From assembly GCF_001019615.1 (NCBI RefSeq), contig NZ_JNBQ01000010.1:1-64000 (forward strand): a stretch of 64,000 nt of DNA, in the 5' to 3' direction. This DNA is from Cellulosimicrobium funkei. Lineage in GTDB: Bacteria > Actinomycetota > Actinomycetes > Actinomycetales > Cellulomonadaceae. Below are positions 19,401 to 32,127 of the stretch, piece after piece. The translations under genes and the position numbers were made by a program. Below the pieces are notes generated by a model. The model was given only the letters and a program-made list of their open reading frames with translations. It was not told where the DNA came from and ran no database searches. Within the stretch, counting starts at the first letter, position 1. Each line of letters starts with the position of its first letter.

Positions 19401-20407
19401 TCCTTGCCGAGGTCGCGGGCGGTGACGATGACGCGCTGGCCCTGCGCGCGCAGGCGCGCGGCGATCGCCTCGCTGATCGCGACGGAACGGTGCTTGCCCC
19501 CGGTGCAGCCCACGGCGATCGTCACGTAGCGCTTCTCCTCACCCAGGTAGCCGGCCAGGACCGGCTCGAGCGCGTTCACGTAGCGGTCGACGAACTCGAG
19601 CGCGCCGGGGCGCCCGAGCACGTAGTCCCGCACGGGGGCGTCCCGCCCGGTGAGGTGACGCAGCTCGGTGATCCAGTACGGGTTCGCGAGGAACCGCACG
19701 TCGACCACGTGGTCGGCGTCGAGCGGCAGCCCGTACTTGAACCCGAACGAGACGACGTTGATCCGCAGGGTCTCGGGCGTCCCGTCCGCCACGGCGGCAC
19801 GGACCTCGCGCGCGAGGTCGTGCACCGTGAGCTCGGACGTGTCGATGACGACGTCGGAGCGCTCCTCGAGGCTCGCGAGCAGGCGTCGCTCCTCGGCCAG
19901 GCCGTCGAGGATGCGCCCCTCCCCCTGGAGCGGGTGCGGGCGCCTGACCTGCTCGTACCGGCGCACGAGCACCTCGTCGGAGGCGTCGAGGAACAGGATC
20001 CGGTAGAACACCCCGCTCTGGCGGAGGTGGTCGAGCACCTCGACGAGGTCGGTGAAGAACTCGCGGCCGCGCACGTCGACGACCGCCGCGATGCGCTCGA
20101 GCGTCGAGCCCGACCGCGTCATGAGGTCCACGAGCGGGACGATCATGCGCGGCGGCAGGTTGTCGACGACGTACCAGTCGAGGTCCTCGAGCACGGCCGC
20201 GGCCCGGGTGCGCCCGGCGCCGGACATGCCCGTGATGATGAGCACCTCGGCCTCGCGCGGCTCCGGGGCGTGGGTCGCCGCCTCGATCGCGGGGATCCCG
20301 CTGGGGACCGTGGTCGGCGAGGGCTCCGGCACGCGGGCGGGCGGCCCCTGCGGGCTGAGGTCCGGGGTCGGCTCCGAGGTCATGGCACCAGCATGCCAGC
20401 CGCTCAC
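19397..20407 (-). CDS. rapZ: RapZ-type nucleotide-binding protein
   Basis: RapZ (YvcJ) proteins bind nucleotides; the E. coli member is an RNA adaptor that controls glmS. The 336-aa protein has an N-terminal disordered region, a P-loop variant [12 protein letters not shown] in which Arg replaces the usual Lys, [12 protein letters not shown], the [20 protein letters not shown] block, and the C-terminal [10 protein letters not shown] motif. GTG 20407 overlaps the uvrC stop (GTGA). ATG 20383 is an alternative that matches the family start just as well. Confidence 0.92.
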   Translation of the reverse strand: MSGWHAGAMTSEPTPDLSPQGPPARVPEPSPTTVPSGIPAIEAATHAPEPREAEVLIITGMSGAGRTRAAAVLEDLDWYVVDNLPPRMIVPLVDLMTRSGSTLERIAAVVDVRGREFFTDLVEVLDHLRQSGVFYRILFLDASDEVLVRRYEQVRRPHPLQGEGRILDGLAEERRLLASLEERSDVVIDTSELTVHDLAREVRAAVADGTPETLRINVVSFGFKYGLPLDADHVVDVRFLANPYWITELRHLTGRDAPVRDYVLGRPGALEFVDRYVNALEPVLAGYLGEEKRYVTIAVGCTGGKHRSVAISEAIAARLRAQGQRVIVTARDLGKE

Positions 20408-22581
20408 GCCCGGGCCGTGGCCCCGTCACCCACCGGAGTGTCCCGGGCGACCTCGGGCACGCCCTCCGGGCGCGTGGCGCCCTCGGTGGGCGCCGGCCCC
20501 GTGGGGGCCGCTCCCGGGGACGGCTCGGCGGCTCCGCCCAGGGCGGCGACCACGGCGCGCGCCGTGCGCTCGCCCATGCCCCGCACGCTCGCGATCTCCT
20601 CGACGCTCGCGGCGCGCAGGCGCTTGAGCGAGCCGAAGTGCTTGAGGAGCGCGGTGCGCCGCGCCGGACCGAGGCCCGGGACGTCGTCGAGCGCGGACGC
20701 GGTCATGCCCTTGCTGCGCTGCCTGCGGTGCTGGGCGATGGCGAACCGGTGCGCCTCGTCGCGCACGCGCTGGAGCAGGTAGAGGCCCTCCGACGAACGC
20801 TGGAGGATCACCGGGTAGTCGTCCCCCGGGACCCACACCTCCTCGAGGCGCTTGGCGAGGCCGCACAGCGCGACGTCGTCGATCCCGAGGTCGGCCAGCG
20901 CCCGGGCGGCGGCGGCGACCTGCGGAGGGCCGCCGTCGACCACGACGAGGTTCGGCGGGTAGGCGAACCTCGCTCGCCTGTCCACGGGGGCGTCGGCGTC
21001 GACCTCGCCGCTGCGCGGCACGTACCCCGCAGCCTCCGCGGCCCGCTCCGCGCGGCGGCCCGAAGCGTCGGAACCGGCCGCCACGTCGTCGGCCTCGAGG
21101 TCCAGCTCGACCTCGCCCGAGCGCGAGCGGTCGGACAGGTAGCGCTTGAACCGGCGCGTGATGACCTCGTACATCGCCGCCGTGTCGTCCGCGGCGCCGT
21201 CGCCGTCGGGCCCGCGCACGGTGAAGTGGCGGTACTCGCTCTTGCGCGCGAGGCCGTCCTCGAACACGACCATCGACGCGACCTGGTACGTGCCCTGGTT
21301 GTGCGAGACGTCGTAGCACTCGATCCGCAGCGGGGCGGTGTCGAGGTCGAGCGCCTCCTGGATCTCGCGCAGCGCCTGGCTGCGCGTCGTGAGGTCGCCC
21401 GCCCGGCGCGTGCGGTGCAGGGCGAGCGCGTGCTCCGCGTTCGCCCGCACGGTCGCGGCGAGCTCCTTCTTGTCGCCGCGCTGCGGGACCCGGACGTCGA
21501 CGCGCGCGCCCCGCAGCCCCGAGAGCCAGGTCGTGACCTGCTCGGTGTCCGGCGGCAGGACGGGGACGAGCACCTCGCGCGGGACGACGTCGCGCGCGCC
21601 GGCACGGCCCTGGCCGGTCCCCGGGTCGGCCGCCGCGGCCTCCTCGGCCGCACCGTAGACCTGCTGGAGCAGGTGCTCGACCAGCTCCGCGTCGGTCACG
21701 TCCTCGACCTTCTCCACGATCCAGCCGCGCTGGCCGCGGATCCGCCCGCCGCGCACGTGGAACACCTGGACGGCCGCCTCGAGCTCGTCGCCGACGAGCG
21801 CGAAGACGTCGGCGTCCGTGCCGTCGCCGAGCACCACCGCGTTCTTCTCGGTCGCGCGCTGGAGAGCCACGATGTCGTCGCGCAGGCGCGCCGCGGCCTC
21901 GTACTCCATCGCGGCGGCGGCCTCGTTCATCTTGCGCTCCAGACGGCGGACGAAGCGCTGCGTGTCGCCCGCCATGAAGTCGCAGAAGTCCTCGGCGAGC
22001 GCCCGGTGGTCCTCGGGCGTGATGCGCCCGACGCACGGCGCCGAGCACTTGTCGATGTACCCCAGGAGGCACGGGCGGCCCGTCTGGTGGGCCCGCTTGA
22101 AAACGCCCGCCGAGCACGTGCGCACCGGGAAGACGCGGAGCAGGAGGTCGAGCGTCTCGCGGATCGCCCAGGCGTGCCCGTAGGGGCCGAAGTACCGCGT
22201 GCCGGGCCGCTTGGCGCCGCGCATGACCTGGGCGCGGGGGAACTCCTCCCCCATCGTCACCGCGAGGTAGGGATAGGACTTGTCGTCGCGGTACTTGACG
22301 TTGAACCGCGGGTCGAACTCCTTGATCCAGGAGTACTCGAGCGCGAGCGCCTCGACCTCGGTGCCGACGACGGTCCACTCGACGGACGCCGCGGTCGTCA
22401 CCATCGTCTGCGTGCGGTGGTGCAGGTTCGCGACGTCCTGGAAGTAGTTCGACAGGCGCGCGCGCAGGTTCTTGGCCTTGCCGACGTAGATCACGCGCCC
22501 GTGGTCGTCGCGGAACCGGTAGACGCCTGGCGAGGTGGGGATCTCCCCCGGCGCCGGGCGGTACGTCGCGGGATCAGCCAT
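20404..22581 (-). CDS. uvrC: UvrC, excinuclease ABC subunit C
   Basis: UvrC makes both incisions in nucleotide excision repair. The 725-aa protein has the N-terminal GIY-YIG domain ([19 protein letters not shown]), a cysteine cluster around [15 protein letters not shown], a UVR motif ([20 protein letters not shown]), the RNase H-like C-terminal nuclease with [12 protein letters not shown] and VVDGGPPQV, and a helix-hairpin-helix tail. I see no SOS box upstream. It heads the uvrC-rapZ-yvcK-whiA run. Confidence 0.96.
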   Translation of the reverse strand: MADPATYRPAPGEIPTSPGVYRFRDDHGRVIYVGKAKNLRARLSNYFQDVANLHHRTQTMVTTAASVEWTVVGTEVEALALEYSWIKEFDPRFNVKYRDDKSYPYLAVTMGEEFPRAQVMRGAKRPGTRYFGPYGHAWAIRETLDLLLRVFPVRTCSAGVFKRAHQTGRPCLLGYIDKCSAPCVGRITPEDHRALAEDFCDFMAGDTQRFVRRLERKMNEAAAAMEYEAAARLRDDIVALQRATEKNAVVLGDGTDADVFALVGDELEAAVQVFHVRGGRIRGQRGWIVEKVEDVTDAELVEHLLQQVYGAAEEAAAADPGTGQGRAGARDVVPREVLVPVLPPDTEQVTTWLSGLRGARVDVRVPQRGDKKELAATVRANAEHALALHRTRRAGDLTTRSQALREIQEALDLDTAPLRIECYDVSHNQGTYQVASMVVFEDGLARKSEYRHFTVRGPDGDGAADDTAAMYEVITRRFKRYLSDRSRSGEVELDLEADDVAAGSDASGRRAERAAEAAGYVPRSGEVDADAPVDRRARFAYPPNLVVVDGGPPQVAAAARALADLGIDDVALCGLAKRLEEVWVPGDDYPVILQRSSEGLYLLQRVRDEAHRFAIAQHRRQRSKGMTASALDDVPGLGPARRTALLKHFGSLKRLRAASVEEIASVRGMGERTARAVVAALGGAAEPSPGAAPTGPAPTEGATRPEGVPEVARDTPVGDGATARA

Positions 22582-22697
22582 GTTCTCCAGCCTAGGTCAG
22601 GCCACCGACGGTGCGGCGGCAGGGGACGTGCGAGTGCCGCGGCGGGCCCGGCGAAGACGTGGTGTGACCTGCACCACCGCCCGCTAGGGTGGCGGCC

Positions 22698-23183
22698 ATG
22701 AGCGCACACCACGGGTACGCCGCCACGGTCCGCTGGACGGGCGCGGGCGACAGGGGCACCGCCTCGTACACGGCCTACGGCCGCGACCACGACGTGCTCC
22801 TCGAGGGGAGGCCGCCGCTGCCCGGGTCCGCGGACCCGGCGTTCCGCGGCGACCCGACGCGCTACAGCCCCGAGGAGCTGTTCGTCGTGAGCCTCTCGCA
22901 GTGCCACATGCTGTGGTTCCTCCACCTCGCCGCGGCGGCGGGCGTGGTCGTGCGGGAGTACGTGGACGACGTCACCGGCACCATGCGCGTCGAGTCCGGC
23001 GGCGAGGGGCAGTTCACGGACGTCACGCTGCACCCCCGCGTCGTGGTCGACGACGGCCCGGGGACCGACGAGGAGTCGCTGGCCGCGCTCCACCGCCGCG
23101 CGCACGACCACTGCTTCATCGCGCGCTCGGTGAACTTCCGCGTGCTCGTGGAGCCGGCGCCCGCGCGGCGGGCGGCAGCCTGA
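22698..23183 (+). CDS. OsmC/Ohr-family protein
   Basis: This is an OsmC-family protein of 161 aa, probably a thiol-dependent peroxidase that reduces organic hydroperoxides. Two cysteines match the family's reactive pair: Cys69 in VSLSQCHMLW and Cys139 in AHDHCFIARSV. ATG 22698 follows GGTGG and gives MSAHHGYAATVRW; a GTG three codons earlier is possible. It stands alone, divergent from uvrC and convergent with uvrA. Confidence 0.9.
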   Translation: MSAHHGYAATVRWTGAGDRGTASYTAYGRDHDVLLEGRPPLPGSADPAFRGDPTRYSPEELFVVSLSQCHMLWFLHLAAAAGVVVREYVDDVTGTMRVESGGEGQFTDVTLHPRVVVDDGPGTDEESLAALHRRAHDHCFIARSVNFRVLVEPAPARRAAA

Positions 23184-23207
23184 GCGCTCCGTCCGTGGTC
23201 GCGGACG

Positions 23208-23242
23208 CCCGCGGTGACGGTCCGAGGACGCGTCACCGCGGG
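23208..23242. terminator. bidirectional hairpin between OsmC gene and uvrA
   Basis: A perfect 12-bp inverted repeat (arms 23208-23219 and 23231-23242, 11-nt loop) lies between two convergent genes and could end both transcripts. Confidence 0.65.
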
Positions 23243-23286
23243 GTCGCCCGACGACGGCGTGCCGGGGCTTCCCTGCCGGGTCGCGG

Positions 23287-26271
<2,985 letters not shown>

Positions 26272-26300
26272 CGCAGCATCGTACGACCGACCACCCACAT

Positions 26301-26316
26301 TCGCACAGGTGTTCGA
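26301..26316 (-). promoter_or_regulatory. LexA (SOS) box upstream of uvrA
   Basis: The minus strand reads TCGAACACCTGTGCGA. This matches the actinobacterial LexA consensus TCGAAC-N4-GTTCGA at all but one position. It ends 29 bp before the uvrA start, and its last six bases fall 17 bp upstream of a TACGAT -10 (26278-26283). LexA binding there would cover the -35 region. This supports SOS induction of uvrA. Confidence 0.85.
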
Positions 26317-26400
26317 CATCACGTTCGCGCGTCCTCCGACGAACGCTCACCGCGGGCGCACCCGTCCCCGACACGGTCCCCGCCGCGGCAGACTGACGGC

Positions 26401-27108
26401 ATGGTGTACACGGGACAGGTCGTCGTGGGCGGGCCGAGCGACCGGCGCCGCCTCGACGAGGTCGAGATCCGCAAGCTCGCCGTCGGACCGCTCGCGAACG
26501 ACGTCTACCTGCTCACGTGCCGGCGGACGGGTGCCCAGGTCCTGATCGACGCCGCGGACGCGCCCGACGACGTCCTCGCGCTCGTCCGCGACGGGTCGCC
26601 GGCCGCACGCCTCGACGTCGTCGTCACGACGCACCACCACACGGACCACCTGCGCGCGCTCGCCTCGATCGTCGCGGTCACCGGCGCGACGACGGCCGTC
26701 GGGGACCTCGATGCCGACGCGGTCGCGACCGCCGCGGACGTGCACGTCACCCGCCGTCTCCGTCATGGCGACGTCGTCCGCGCCGGGGACATCGCGCTCG
26801 AGGTCGTGGCGCTGCGCGGGCACACGCCGGGATCCGTCGCGCTGGCCTACCGCGAGCCCGCCGAGGTGCACGAGCCGGAGGCGGTGGCGGGCCGGGTGCA
26901 CCTGTTCACGGGCGACTCGCTGTTCCCGGGCGGCGTCGGGAACACCCAGCGCGACCCGGCCCGCTTCGAGCGGTTGCTCACGGACGTCACGGAGCGCGTC
27001 TTCGACCGGTTCGACGACGCGACCTGGGTCTACCCCGGCCACGGCGCGGACACGACCCTCGGCGCCGAGCGCCCGCACCTCGACGAGTGGCGCGAGCGCG
27101 GCTGGTAG
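26401..27108 (+). CDS. metallo-beta-lactamase-fold hydrolase
   Basis: This 235-aa MBL-fold hydrolase of the glyoxalase II-like group carries the metal ligands THHHTDH near residue 79, GHTPGSVALAY, the bridging Asp in FTGDSLFPGG, and the final His in YPGHGADT. The substrate is unknown; the family includes hydroxyacylglutathione and mycothiol-thioester hydrolases. ATG 26401 is the family start; a much longer open frame upstream lies opposite uvrA and is a GC artefact. It is divergent from uvrA. Confidence 0.9.
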   Translation: MVYTGQVVVGGPSDRRRLDEVEIRKLAVGPLANDVYLLTCRRTGAQVLIDAADAPDDVLALVRDGSPAARLDVVVTTHHHTDHLRALASIVAVTGATTAVGDLDADAVATAADVHVTRRLRHGDVVRAGDIALEVVALRGHTPGSVALAYREPAEVHEPEAVAGRVHLFTGDSLFPGGVGNTQRDPARFERLLTDVTERVFDRFDDATWVYPGHGADTTLGAERPHLDEWRERGW

Positions 27109-27199
27109 CGGGGGGCGGACCAGCCCGGGACGCCGCCGCGGTGACGACCGAGGCGCGGACCCGACCGCGCGCCGTCGCGGGTCCTGGTTCACTGACGGC

Positions 27200-27499
27200 A
27201 TGCCGATCCACGCCGTCACCTACGTCTACGCCGACCGCGCCGCCGAGCTCGACGCGCTGCGTCCGGAGCACCGCGCGTTCCTGGGCGACCTGTACGCCCG
27301 GGGCACGCTCCTGGCGTCCGGCCCCCTGCCCGCGCACGAGGGCGCACCCGCCGGGGCGCTGCTCGTCCTCGACGGGGAGACGCCCGACGCCGTCGCCGCA
27401 GTCCTCGACGAGGACCCGTTCGGGCGGGCGGGCCTCGTCGCCGAGCGCACCGTCCGCCCCTGGGCGCCGGTCATCGGCGACTGGGCGGACCGCGCCTGA
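27200..27499 (+). CDS. YciI-family protein
   Basis: This 99-aa protein has the YciI/YCII dimeric alpha-beta barrel pattern: HAVTYVYADRAAELDALRPEHRAFL, GTLLASGPL with the conserved Ser-Gly-Pro, and DPFGRAGLVAERTVRPW. Family members may be small enzymes, but no function is firmly assigned. It follows the MBL gene by 91 bp on the same strand and converges on a terC gene. Confidence 0.88.
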   Translation: MPIHAVTYVYADRAAELDALRPEHRAFLGDLYARGTLLASGPLPAHEGAPAGALLVLDGETPDAVAAVLDEDPFGRAGLVAERTVRPWAPVIGDWADRA

Positions 27500-27508
27500 C
27501 CAGGCGCG
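27491..27508. terminator. bidirectional hairpin between YciI gene and terC
   Basis: A 7-bp stem with a GACC loop (arms 27491-27497 and 27502-27508) overlaps the YciI stop codon and abuts the end of the convergent terC gene. Confidence 0.5.
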
Positions 27509-28639
27509 CTACCGCGCGGCGCCGTCCTGCGGGCCCGTGCCCCACGACGGCGTCTCGCCGGCCGCCGGCGCGGCCTCGCCCACCGGCTCGTCGGCCGGCG
27601 TCTCGACCGCATCCTCCACGGGACCGGCGCCGCCGCCCGCGGGGGCGGCAGCAGCGTCGTCCTGGGCGTGCAGCGCCCGCGTCCGCAGCAGGCTCGCGAC
27701 GGTGGTGACGACGAGCGCACCGATGATCACGACGAGCGACAGCCAGATCGGGACCGTCGGCACGGCGTCGAGGTGCTCGCCGCCGTTGACGAACGGCAGC
27801 GTGTTCTCGTGCAGCGCCTCGAGGATGAGCTTCACGCCGATGAACCCGAGGATCACCGCGAGACCGATCGGCAGGTAGACCAGCCGCTCGAGCAGGCCGC
27901 CCAGGAGGAAGTAGAGCTGGCGCAGGCCCATGAGCGCGAAGACGTTCGTCGTGAAGACGATGAACGGGTCCTGGGTGAGCCCGAAGATCGCGGGGATCGA
28001 GTCGAACGCGAAGAGGAGGTCGGTGCTGCCGATCGCGAGGAACACGATGACGAGCGGGGTGAAGACCCGCTTGCCGTCCTCGACCGTGCGCAGCCGGCCG
28101 CCGTCGTACTGCGTGCCCAGCGGCAGCACCTTCCGCAGCGCCCGCACGGCGCGGTTCTCGTGGTACTCCTCGGGCTCGTCCCCGCCGGCCACGAGCTTGA
28201 TCGCCGTGTAGATGAGGAACGCGCCGAACAGGTAGAACACCCACACGAACTGCGCGATGATCGCGGCGCCCGCGAGGATGAACGCCCCTCGCAGGACGAG
28301 CGCGACGATGATGCCGACCATCAGCACGCGCTGCTGCTGGTCCCGCGGGACCGCGAACCTCGCCATGATGATGACGAACACGAAGAGGTTGTCCACGGAG
28401 AGGCTGTACTCCGTGAGCCACCCCGCGTAGAACTCCCCGGCCGGTGCCGCCCCGCCCACCGCGCCCACGATCGCCCCGAAGACGAGGGCGAGAGCGACGT
28501 AGAAGCCGACCCACAGCGCGCTCTCGCGCATCGAGGGGACGTGCGGGCGGCGCCCCACGACGAACAGGTCGACGAGGAGCAGCACCGCGAGCGCCGACAG
28601 CGACGCCCACTCGAACCAGACGGGGAGCTCGTGAACCAT
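27509..28639 (-). CDS. TerC-family membrane protein, downstream copy
   Basis: This 376-aa integral membrane protein of the TerC/Alx family has about nine hydrophobic segments and the conserved blocks TEYSLSVDNLFVFVIIM, FAFDSIPAIFGLT and LGFIGVKLILEAL, with acidic residues inside the membrane. Family members in Bacillus and E. coli export Mn(2+). The last 55 residues are an Ala/Pro/Glu-rich cytoplasmic tail. Its ATG shares one base with the stop of the upstream terC copy (TGATG), so it is coupled to that copy and lies behind the same manganese riboswitch. Confidence 0.93.
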   Translation of the reverse strand: MVHELPVWFEWASLSALAVLLLVDLFVVGRRPHVPSMRESALWVGFYVALALVFGAIVGAVGGAAPAGEFYAGWLTEYSLSVDNLFVFVIIMARFAVPRDQQQRVLMVGIIVALVLRGAFILAGAAIIAQFVWVFYLFGAFLIYTAIKLVAGGDEPEEYHENRAVRALRKVLPLGTQYDGGRLRTVEDGKRVFTPLVIVFLAIGSTDLLFAFDSIPAIFGLTQDPFIVFTTNVFALMGLRQLYFLLGGLLERLVYLPIGLAVILGFIGVKLILEALHENTLPFVNGGEHLDAVPTVPIWLSLVVIIGALVVTTVASLLRTRALHAQDDAAAAPAGGGAGPVEDAVETPADEPVGEAAPAAGETPSWGTGPQDGAAR

Positions 28640-29643
28640 CAGCGTGAGCCCTCCGAGCTCTCGACGGAACGCCGACGGTCGGCGCGGTCCTTGGCGAGGC
28701 TCGCGACCGTGGTGATCGTGAGCACGACGACGATGAACCCGAGGGACAGCGCGGTCGGGATCTCCGGGATGACGGTGATGTGCTCACCGCCGTTGATGAA
28801 CGGCACCTCGTTCTTGTGCAGCGCGTGGATGAGCAGCTTGACGCCGATGAAGCCGAGGATCGCCGCGAGGCCGTACGCGAGGTAGACGAGGCGGTCGAGG
28901 AGGCCGTCGATGAGGAAGTAGAGCTGGCGCAGGCCGAGCAGCGAGAACGCGTTGGCGGCGAACACGAGGTAGGTCTCCTGCGTGAGCCCGAAGATCGCCG
29001 GGATCGAGTCCACCGCGAAGAGCAGGTCGGCGCTGCCGATGGCGATCATCACGATGAGCATCGGGGTGATGTAGCGCTTGCCGTCGATCTTCGCCGTCAT
29101 CTTGTCCTCGACGTACGTCTCCGTCGTCGGGAACAGGCGGCGGGTCAGCTTCAGCGCGCCGTTCTCGTGGAACTCCTCGTCGTGGCCCGAGCCGGCCTTC
29201 ACCTGCGTCCACGCGGTGTAGAGCAGGAACGCGCCGAAGACGTAGAAGATCCAGCTGAAGTTCTCGATGAGGGCCGCGCCGAGGAAGATGAAGATCGTCC
29301 GCAGGACCAGCGCGATCGTGATGCCGATGAGCAGCACCTTCTGCTGGTAGAGCCGCGGGACCCGGAAGCTCGTCATGATGAGGACGAACACGAAGAGGTT
29401 GTCGACCGACAGGCTCTTCTCGGTGATGTAGCCGGCGAAGTACTCGCCGCCGTACGTCGAGCCCCAGACGGCCCAGACGATCCCGCCGAAGGCGACCGCG
29501 ACGGCGACGTAGCCGGCGGACCACCAGGTGGCCTCGCGCAGGCTCGGGGCGTGCGGCGTGCGCACGTGCCCGACGTAGTCGACGGCGAGCATCGCGAGGA
29601 TCACGCCGATGGTGACGAGCCAGGCCCAGACAGGCACATCCAT
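28639..29643 (-). CDS. TerC-family membrane protein, riboswitch-proximal copy
   Basis: This 334-aa TerC-family protein is similar along its length to the downstream copy: TEKSLSVDNLFVFVLIM, FAVDSIPAIFGLTQ and LGFIGVKLLIHALHKNE. It is probably a Mn(2+) exporter. ATG 29643 follows GGAGG at 7 bases. The frame continues upstream through the riboswitch but is not coding there. The leader carries a yybP-ykoY aptamer, which supports the manganese assignment over tellurite resistance, the family's historical name. Confidence 0.94.
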   Translation of the reverse strand: MDVPVWAWLVTIGVILAMLAVDYVGHVRTPHAPSLREATWWSAGYVAVAVAFGGIVWAVWGSTYGGEYFAGYITEKSLSVDNLFVFVLIMTSFRVPRLYQQKVLLIGITIALVLRTIFIFLGAALIENFSWIFYVFGAFLLYTAWTQVKAGSGHDEEFHENGALKLTRRLFPTTETYVEDKMTAKIDGKRYITPMLIVMIAIGSADLLFAVDSIPAIFGLTQETYLVFAANAFSLLGLRQLYFLIDGLLDRLVYLAYGLAAILGFIGVKLLIHALHKNEVPFINGGEHITVIPEIPTALSLGFIVVVLTITTVASLAKDRADRRRSVESSEGSR

Positions 29644-29650
29644 GAAGATT

Positions 29651-29680
29651 CCTCCGGTACGTGGGGAGCACTGTGTACCG
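29651..29680 (-). promoter_or_regulatory. possible expression platform of the riboswitch
   Basis: Between aptamer and start codon, CGGTAC (29680-29675) can pair with GTACCG (29660-29655), which abuts and takes the first G of the ribosome site. CTCC (29668-29665) can instead pair with the GGAG of the ribosome site (29655-29652). The first helix shares one base with P1. There is no T-tract terminator, so control of translation is the likelier mode. This is inference from pairing only. Confidence 0.45.
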
Positions 29681-29813
29681 AAGGTCTCTTCCGCCACGCG
29701 CCGCCACGCGCACCCGCACGGGAAGCGGGCTGGTGGTTGCGGGACCGGTGACACCGGGCCGACGACTGCGCCGGCCGTGATGACGACATCACCGCGGAGG
29801 AATACTCCCCTTC
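29680..29813 (-). ncRNA. yybP-ykoY manganese riboswitch
   Basis: The 134-nt leader segment on the minus strand has the hallmarks of this aptamer. P1 is closed by GAAGG (29813-29809) and CCTTC (29684-29680). The 5' conserved GGGGAGTA lies at 29810-29803, the loop sequence CGTCATCACGG at 29785-29775, and the 3' AGACCTTC at 29687-29680. GTGATG/CATCAC forms an internal hairpin. It sits 36 nt before a TerC gene, the classic target. Mn(2+) binding should raise expression of both terC copies. Confidence 0.9.
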
Positions 29814-29824
29814 AACGAGGAGCC

Positions 29825-29856
29825 AGCATAGGCCATCGCTCCTCCGGACGTGACAA
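29825..29856 (-). promoter_or_regulatory. candidate promoter of the terC pair
   Basis: The minus strand has TTGTCA (29856-29851) and TATGCT (29830-29825), 20 bp apart, which is rather long. A start about 7 bp past the -10 would fall just before the first helix of the riboswitch, which supports the -10. Confidence 0.5.
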
Positions 29857-29924
29857 CACCACGCCACCGTGGACTGTTCCTCGGGCGCTCGTGGGCCACC
29901 CGTCCGGAGCGCGGCCGGCACCGC

Positions 29925-32033
29925 TCAGGCGGTCGCGGCCTGCATCTGCCGCAGCTCCTTCTTGAGTCCCGAGATCTCGTCGCGCAGCCGAGCGGCGAGC
30001 TCGAACTGCAGCTCGCCCGCGGCCGCGTGCATCTGGTCGCTGAGCTCCTGGATGAGTTGGGCCAGGTCGCTCGCCGCGGCGCCCGCGAGCCGGTTGCCCG
30101 ACGACGCGCCCTCCTTGGGTCCGCCCGGCACGGGTGCTTTGCCCTTCGCGCCCTTGCCCGGCTGCCGGTACCCGCCCGCGAGGAGCTCGGCCGTGTCGAC
30201 GTCCTCGCGCGCGAGCATGTCCGTCACGTCGGAGATGCGCTTGCGCAGCGGGGTCGGGTCGACCCCGTGCTCCGTGTTGTACGCGATCTGCCGCTCGCGA
30301 CGGCGCTCGGTCTCCTCGATCGCCGCGGCCATCGCCGGCGTGATCTTGTCCGCGTACATGTGCACCTGGCCCGAGACGTTGCGGGCCGCACGACCGATCG
30401 TCTGGATGAGCGACTTGGGCGACCGCAGGAAGCCCTCCTTGTCCGCGTCGAGGATCGCGACGAGCGACACCTCGGGCAGGTCGAGGCCCTCGCGCAGGAG
30501 GTTGATCCCGACGAGGACGTCGTACTCGCCGAGGCGGAGCTCGCGCAGCAGCTCGACGCGCCGCAGCGTGTCGACCTCCGAGTGCAGGTACCGGACCCGC
30601 ACGTCCTTCTCGAGCAGGTAGTCGGTGAGGTCCTCCGCCATCTTCTTGGTGAGCGTCGTGACGAGCACGCGCTCGTTCCGCTCGACGCGCTCGCGGATCT
30701 CGTGCAGCAGGTCGTCGATCTGCCCCGTGGTGGGCTTGACGAGCACCTCCGGGTCGACGAGGCCGGTCGGGCGGATGATCTGCTCGACGACGCCGTCCGC
30801 CATCGAGAGCTCGTAGTCGCCGGGGGTCGCCGACAGGTACACGGTCTGGCCGATCCGCTCGACGAACTCCTCCCAGCGCAGGGGGCGGTTGTCCATCGCG
30901 CTCGGCAGGCGGAACCCGTGGTCGACGAGGCTGCGCTTGCGCGACATGTCGCCCTCGAACATCGCGCCGATCTGCGGCACGGTCACGTGCGACTCGTCGA
31001 TGACGAGGAGGAAGTCCTCCGGGAAGTAGTCGAGCAGCGTGTTCGGCGCCGATCCCGCCTCGCGGCCGTCGATGTGCCGCGAGTAGTTCTCGATCCCGGA
31101 CGCGGTGCCGATCTGGCGCATCATCTCGATGTCGTACGTGGTGCGCATGCGCAGCCGCTGGGCCTCGAGGAGCTTGTTCTGCCGCTCGAGCTCGTCGAGC
31201 CGCTCGGCGAGCTCGGCCTCGATCGAGGAGATCGCGCGCTCCATGCGCTCAGGCCCCGCGACGTAGTGCGTCGCGGGGAACACGTGGATGCTCGGCTCGG
31301 ACCGGATCACGTCACCCGTGAGCGGGTGCAGGGTCTGGATGCTCTCGATCTCGTCGCCGAAGAACTCGATGCGGACCGCGAGCTCCTCGTACACCGGGAT
31401 GATCTCGACCGTGTCCCCGCGCACGCGGAACGTGCCGCGCGTGAACGCCATGTCGTTGCGCGTGTACTGCATGGTCACGAACTGCCGCAGCAGGTCGTCG
31501 CGCTCGACCTGCATGCCGACGTCGAGCCGGACCATGCGGTCGACGTACTCCTGGGGCGTGCCGAGGCCGTAGATGCACGACACGGACGCGACCACGACGA
31601 CGTCGCGCCGGGTGAGCAGCGAGCTGGTCGCGGAGTGCCGCAGCCGCTCGACCTCGTCGTTGATCGACGAGTCCTTCTCGATGTAGGTGTCCGTCTGCGC
31701 GATGTACGCCTCGGGCTGGTAGTAGTCGTAGTAGGAGACGAAGTACTCGACCGCGTTGTTGGGCAGCAGCTCCCGGAACTCCGTCGCGAGCTGCGCGGCG
31801 AGGGTCTTGTTGGGCGCCATGACCAGCGTCGGGCGCTGGAGCTCCTCGATGAGCCATGCCGTCGTGGCCGACTTGCCCGTCCCGGTCGCGCCGAGGAGCA
31901 CGACGTCCTTCTCCCCCGCGCGGATGCGCTGCGAGAGGTCCGCGATCGCCGTCGGCTGGTCGCCGGACGGCTGGTACTCGGAGATGACCTCGAACGGGGC
32001 GGTCGCACGCTGGAGATCGGTCACAGGACGCAT
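29925..32033 (-). CDS. uvrB: UvrB, excinuclease ABC subunit B
   Basis: UvrB is the helicase-like damage verifier of nucleotide excision repair. The 702-aa protein has the P-loop [15 protein letters not shown], the beta-hairpin region [20 protein letters not shown], the DESH box in [13 protein letters not shown], helicase motif [12 protein letters not shown], and a C-terminal UVR motif that binds UvrC. ATG 32033 gives the family start [16 protein letters not shown]; more upstream codons in frame are not conserved. I find no LexA box upstream. Confidence 0.96.
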   Translation of the reverse strand: MRPVTDLQRATAPFEVISEYQPSGDQPTAIADLSQRIRAGEKDVVLLGATGTGKSATTAWLIEELQRPTLVMAPNKTLAAQLATEFRELLPNNAVEYFVSYYDYYQPEAYIAQTDTYIEKDSSINDEVERLRHSATSSLLTRRDVVVVASVSCIYGLGTPQEYVDRMVRLDVGMQVERDDLLRQFVTMQYTRNDMAFTRGTFRVRGDTVEIIPVYEELAVRIEFFGDEIESIQTLHPLTGDVIRSEPSIHVFPATHYVAGPERMERAISSIEAELAERLDELERQNKLLEAQRLRMRTTYDIEMMRQIGTASGIENYSRHIDGREAGSAPNTLLDYFPEDFLLVIDESHVTVPQIGAMFEGDMSRKRSLVDHGFRLPSAMDNRPLRWEEFVERIGQTVYLSATPGDYELSMADGVVEQIIRPTGLVDPEVLVKPTTGQIDDLLHEIRERVERNERVLVTTLTKKMAEDLTDYLLEKDVRVRYLHSEVDTLRRVELLRELRLGEYDVLVGINLLREGLDLPEVSLVAILDADKEGFLRSPKSLIQTIGRAARNVSGQVHMYADKITPAMAAAIEETERRRERQIAYNTEHGVDPTPLRKRISDVTDMLAREDVDTAELLAGGYRQPGKGAKGKAPVPGGPKEGASSGNRLAGAAASDLAQLIQELSDQMHAAAGELQFELAARLRDEISGLKKELRQMQAATA

Positions 32034-32127
32034 GACTCCACGGTACGTCGAGCCACCCACACGGACCCTTTCCCGCGCGGTCGACGCACCACCACGAAGC
32101 CGCCCCCGGAAATCACCCGGACGTAAT

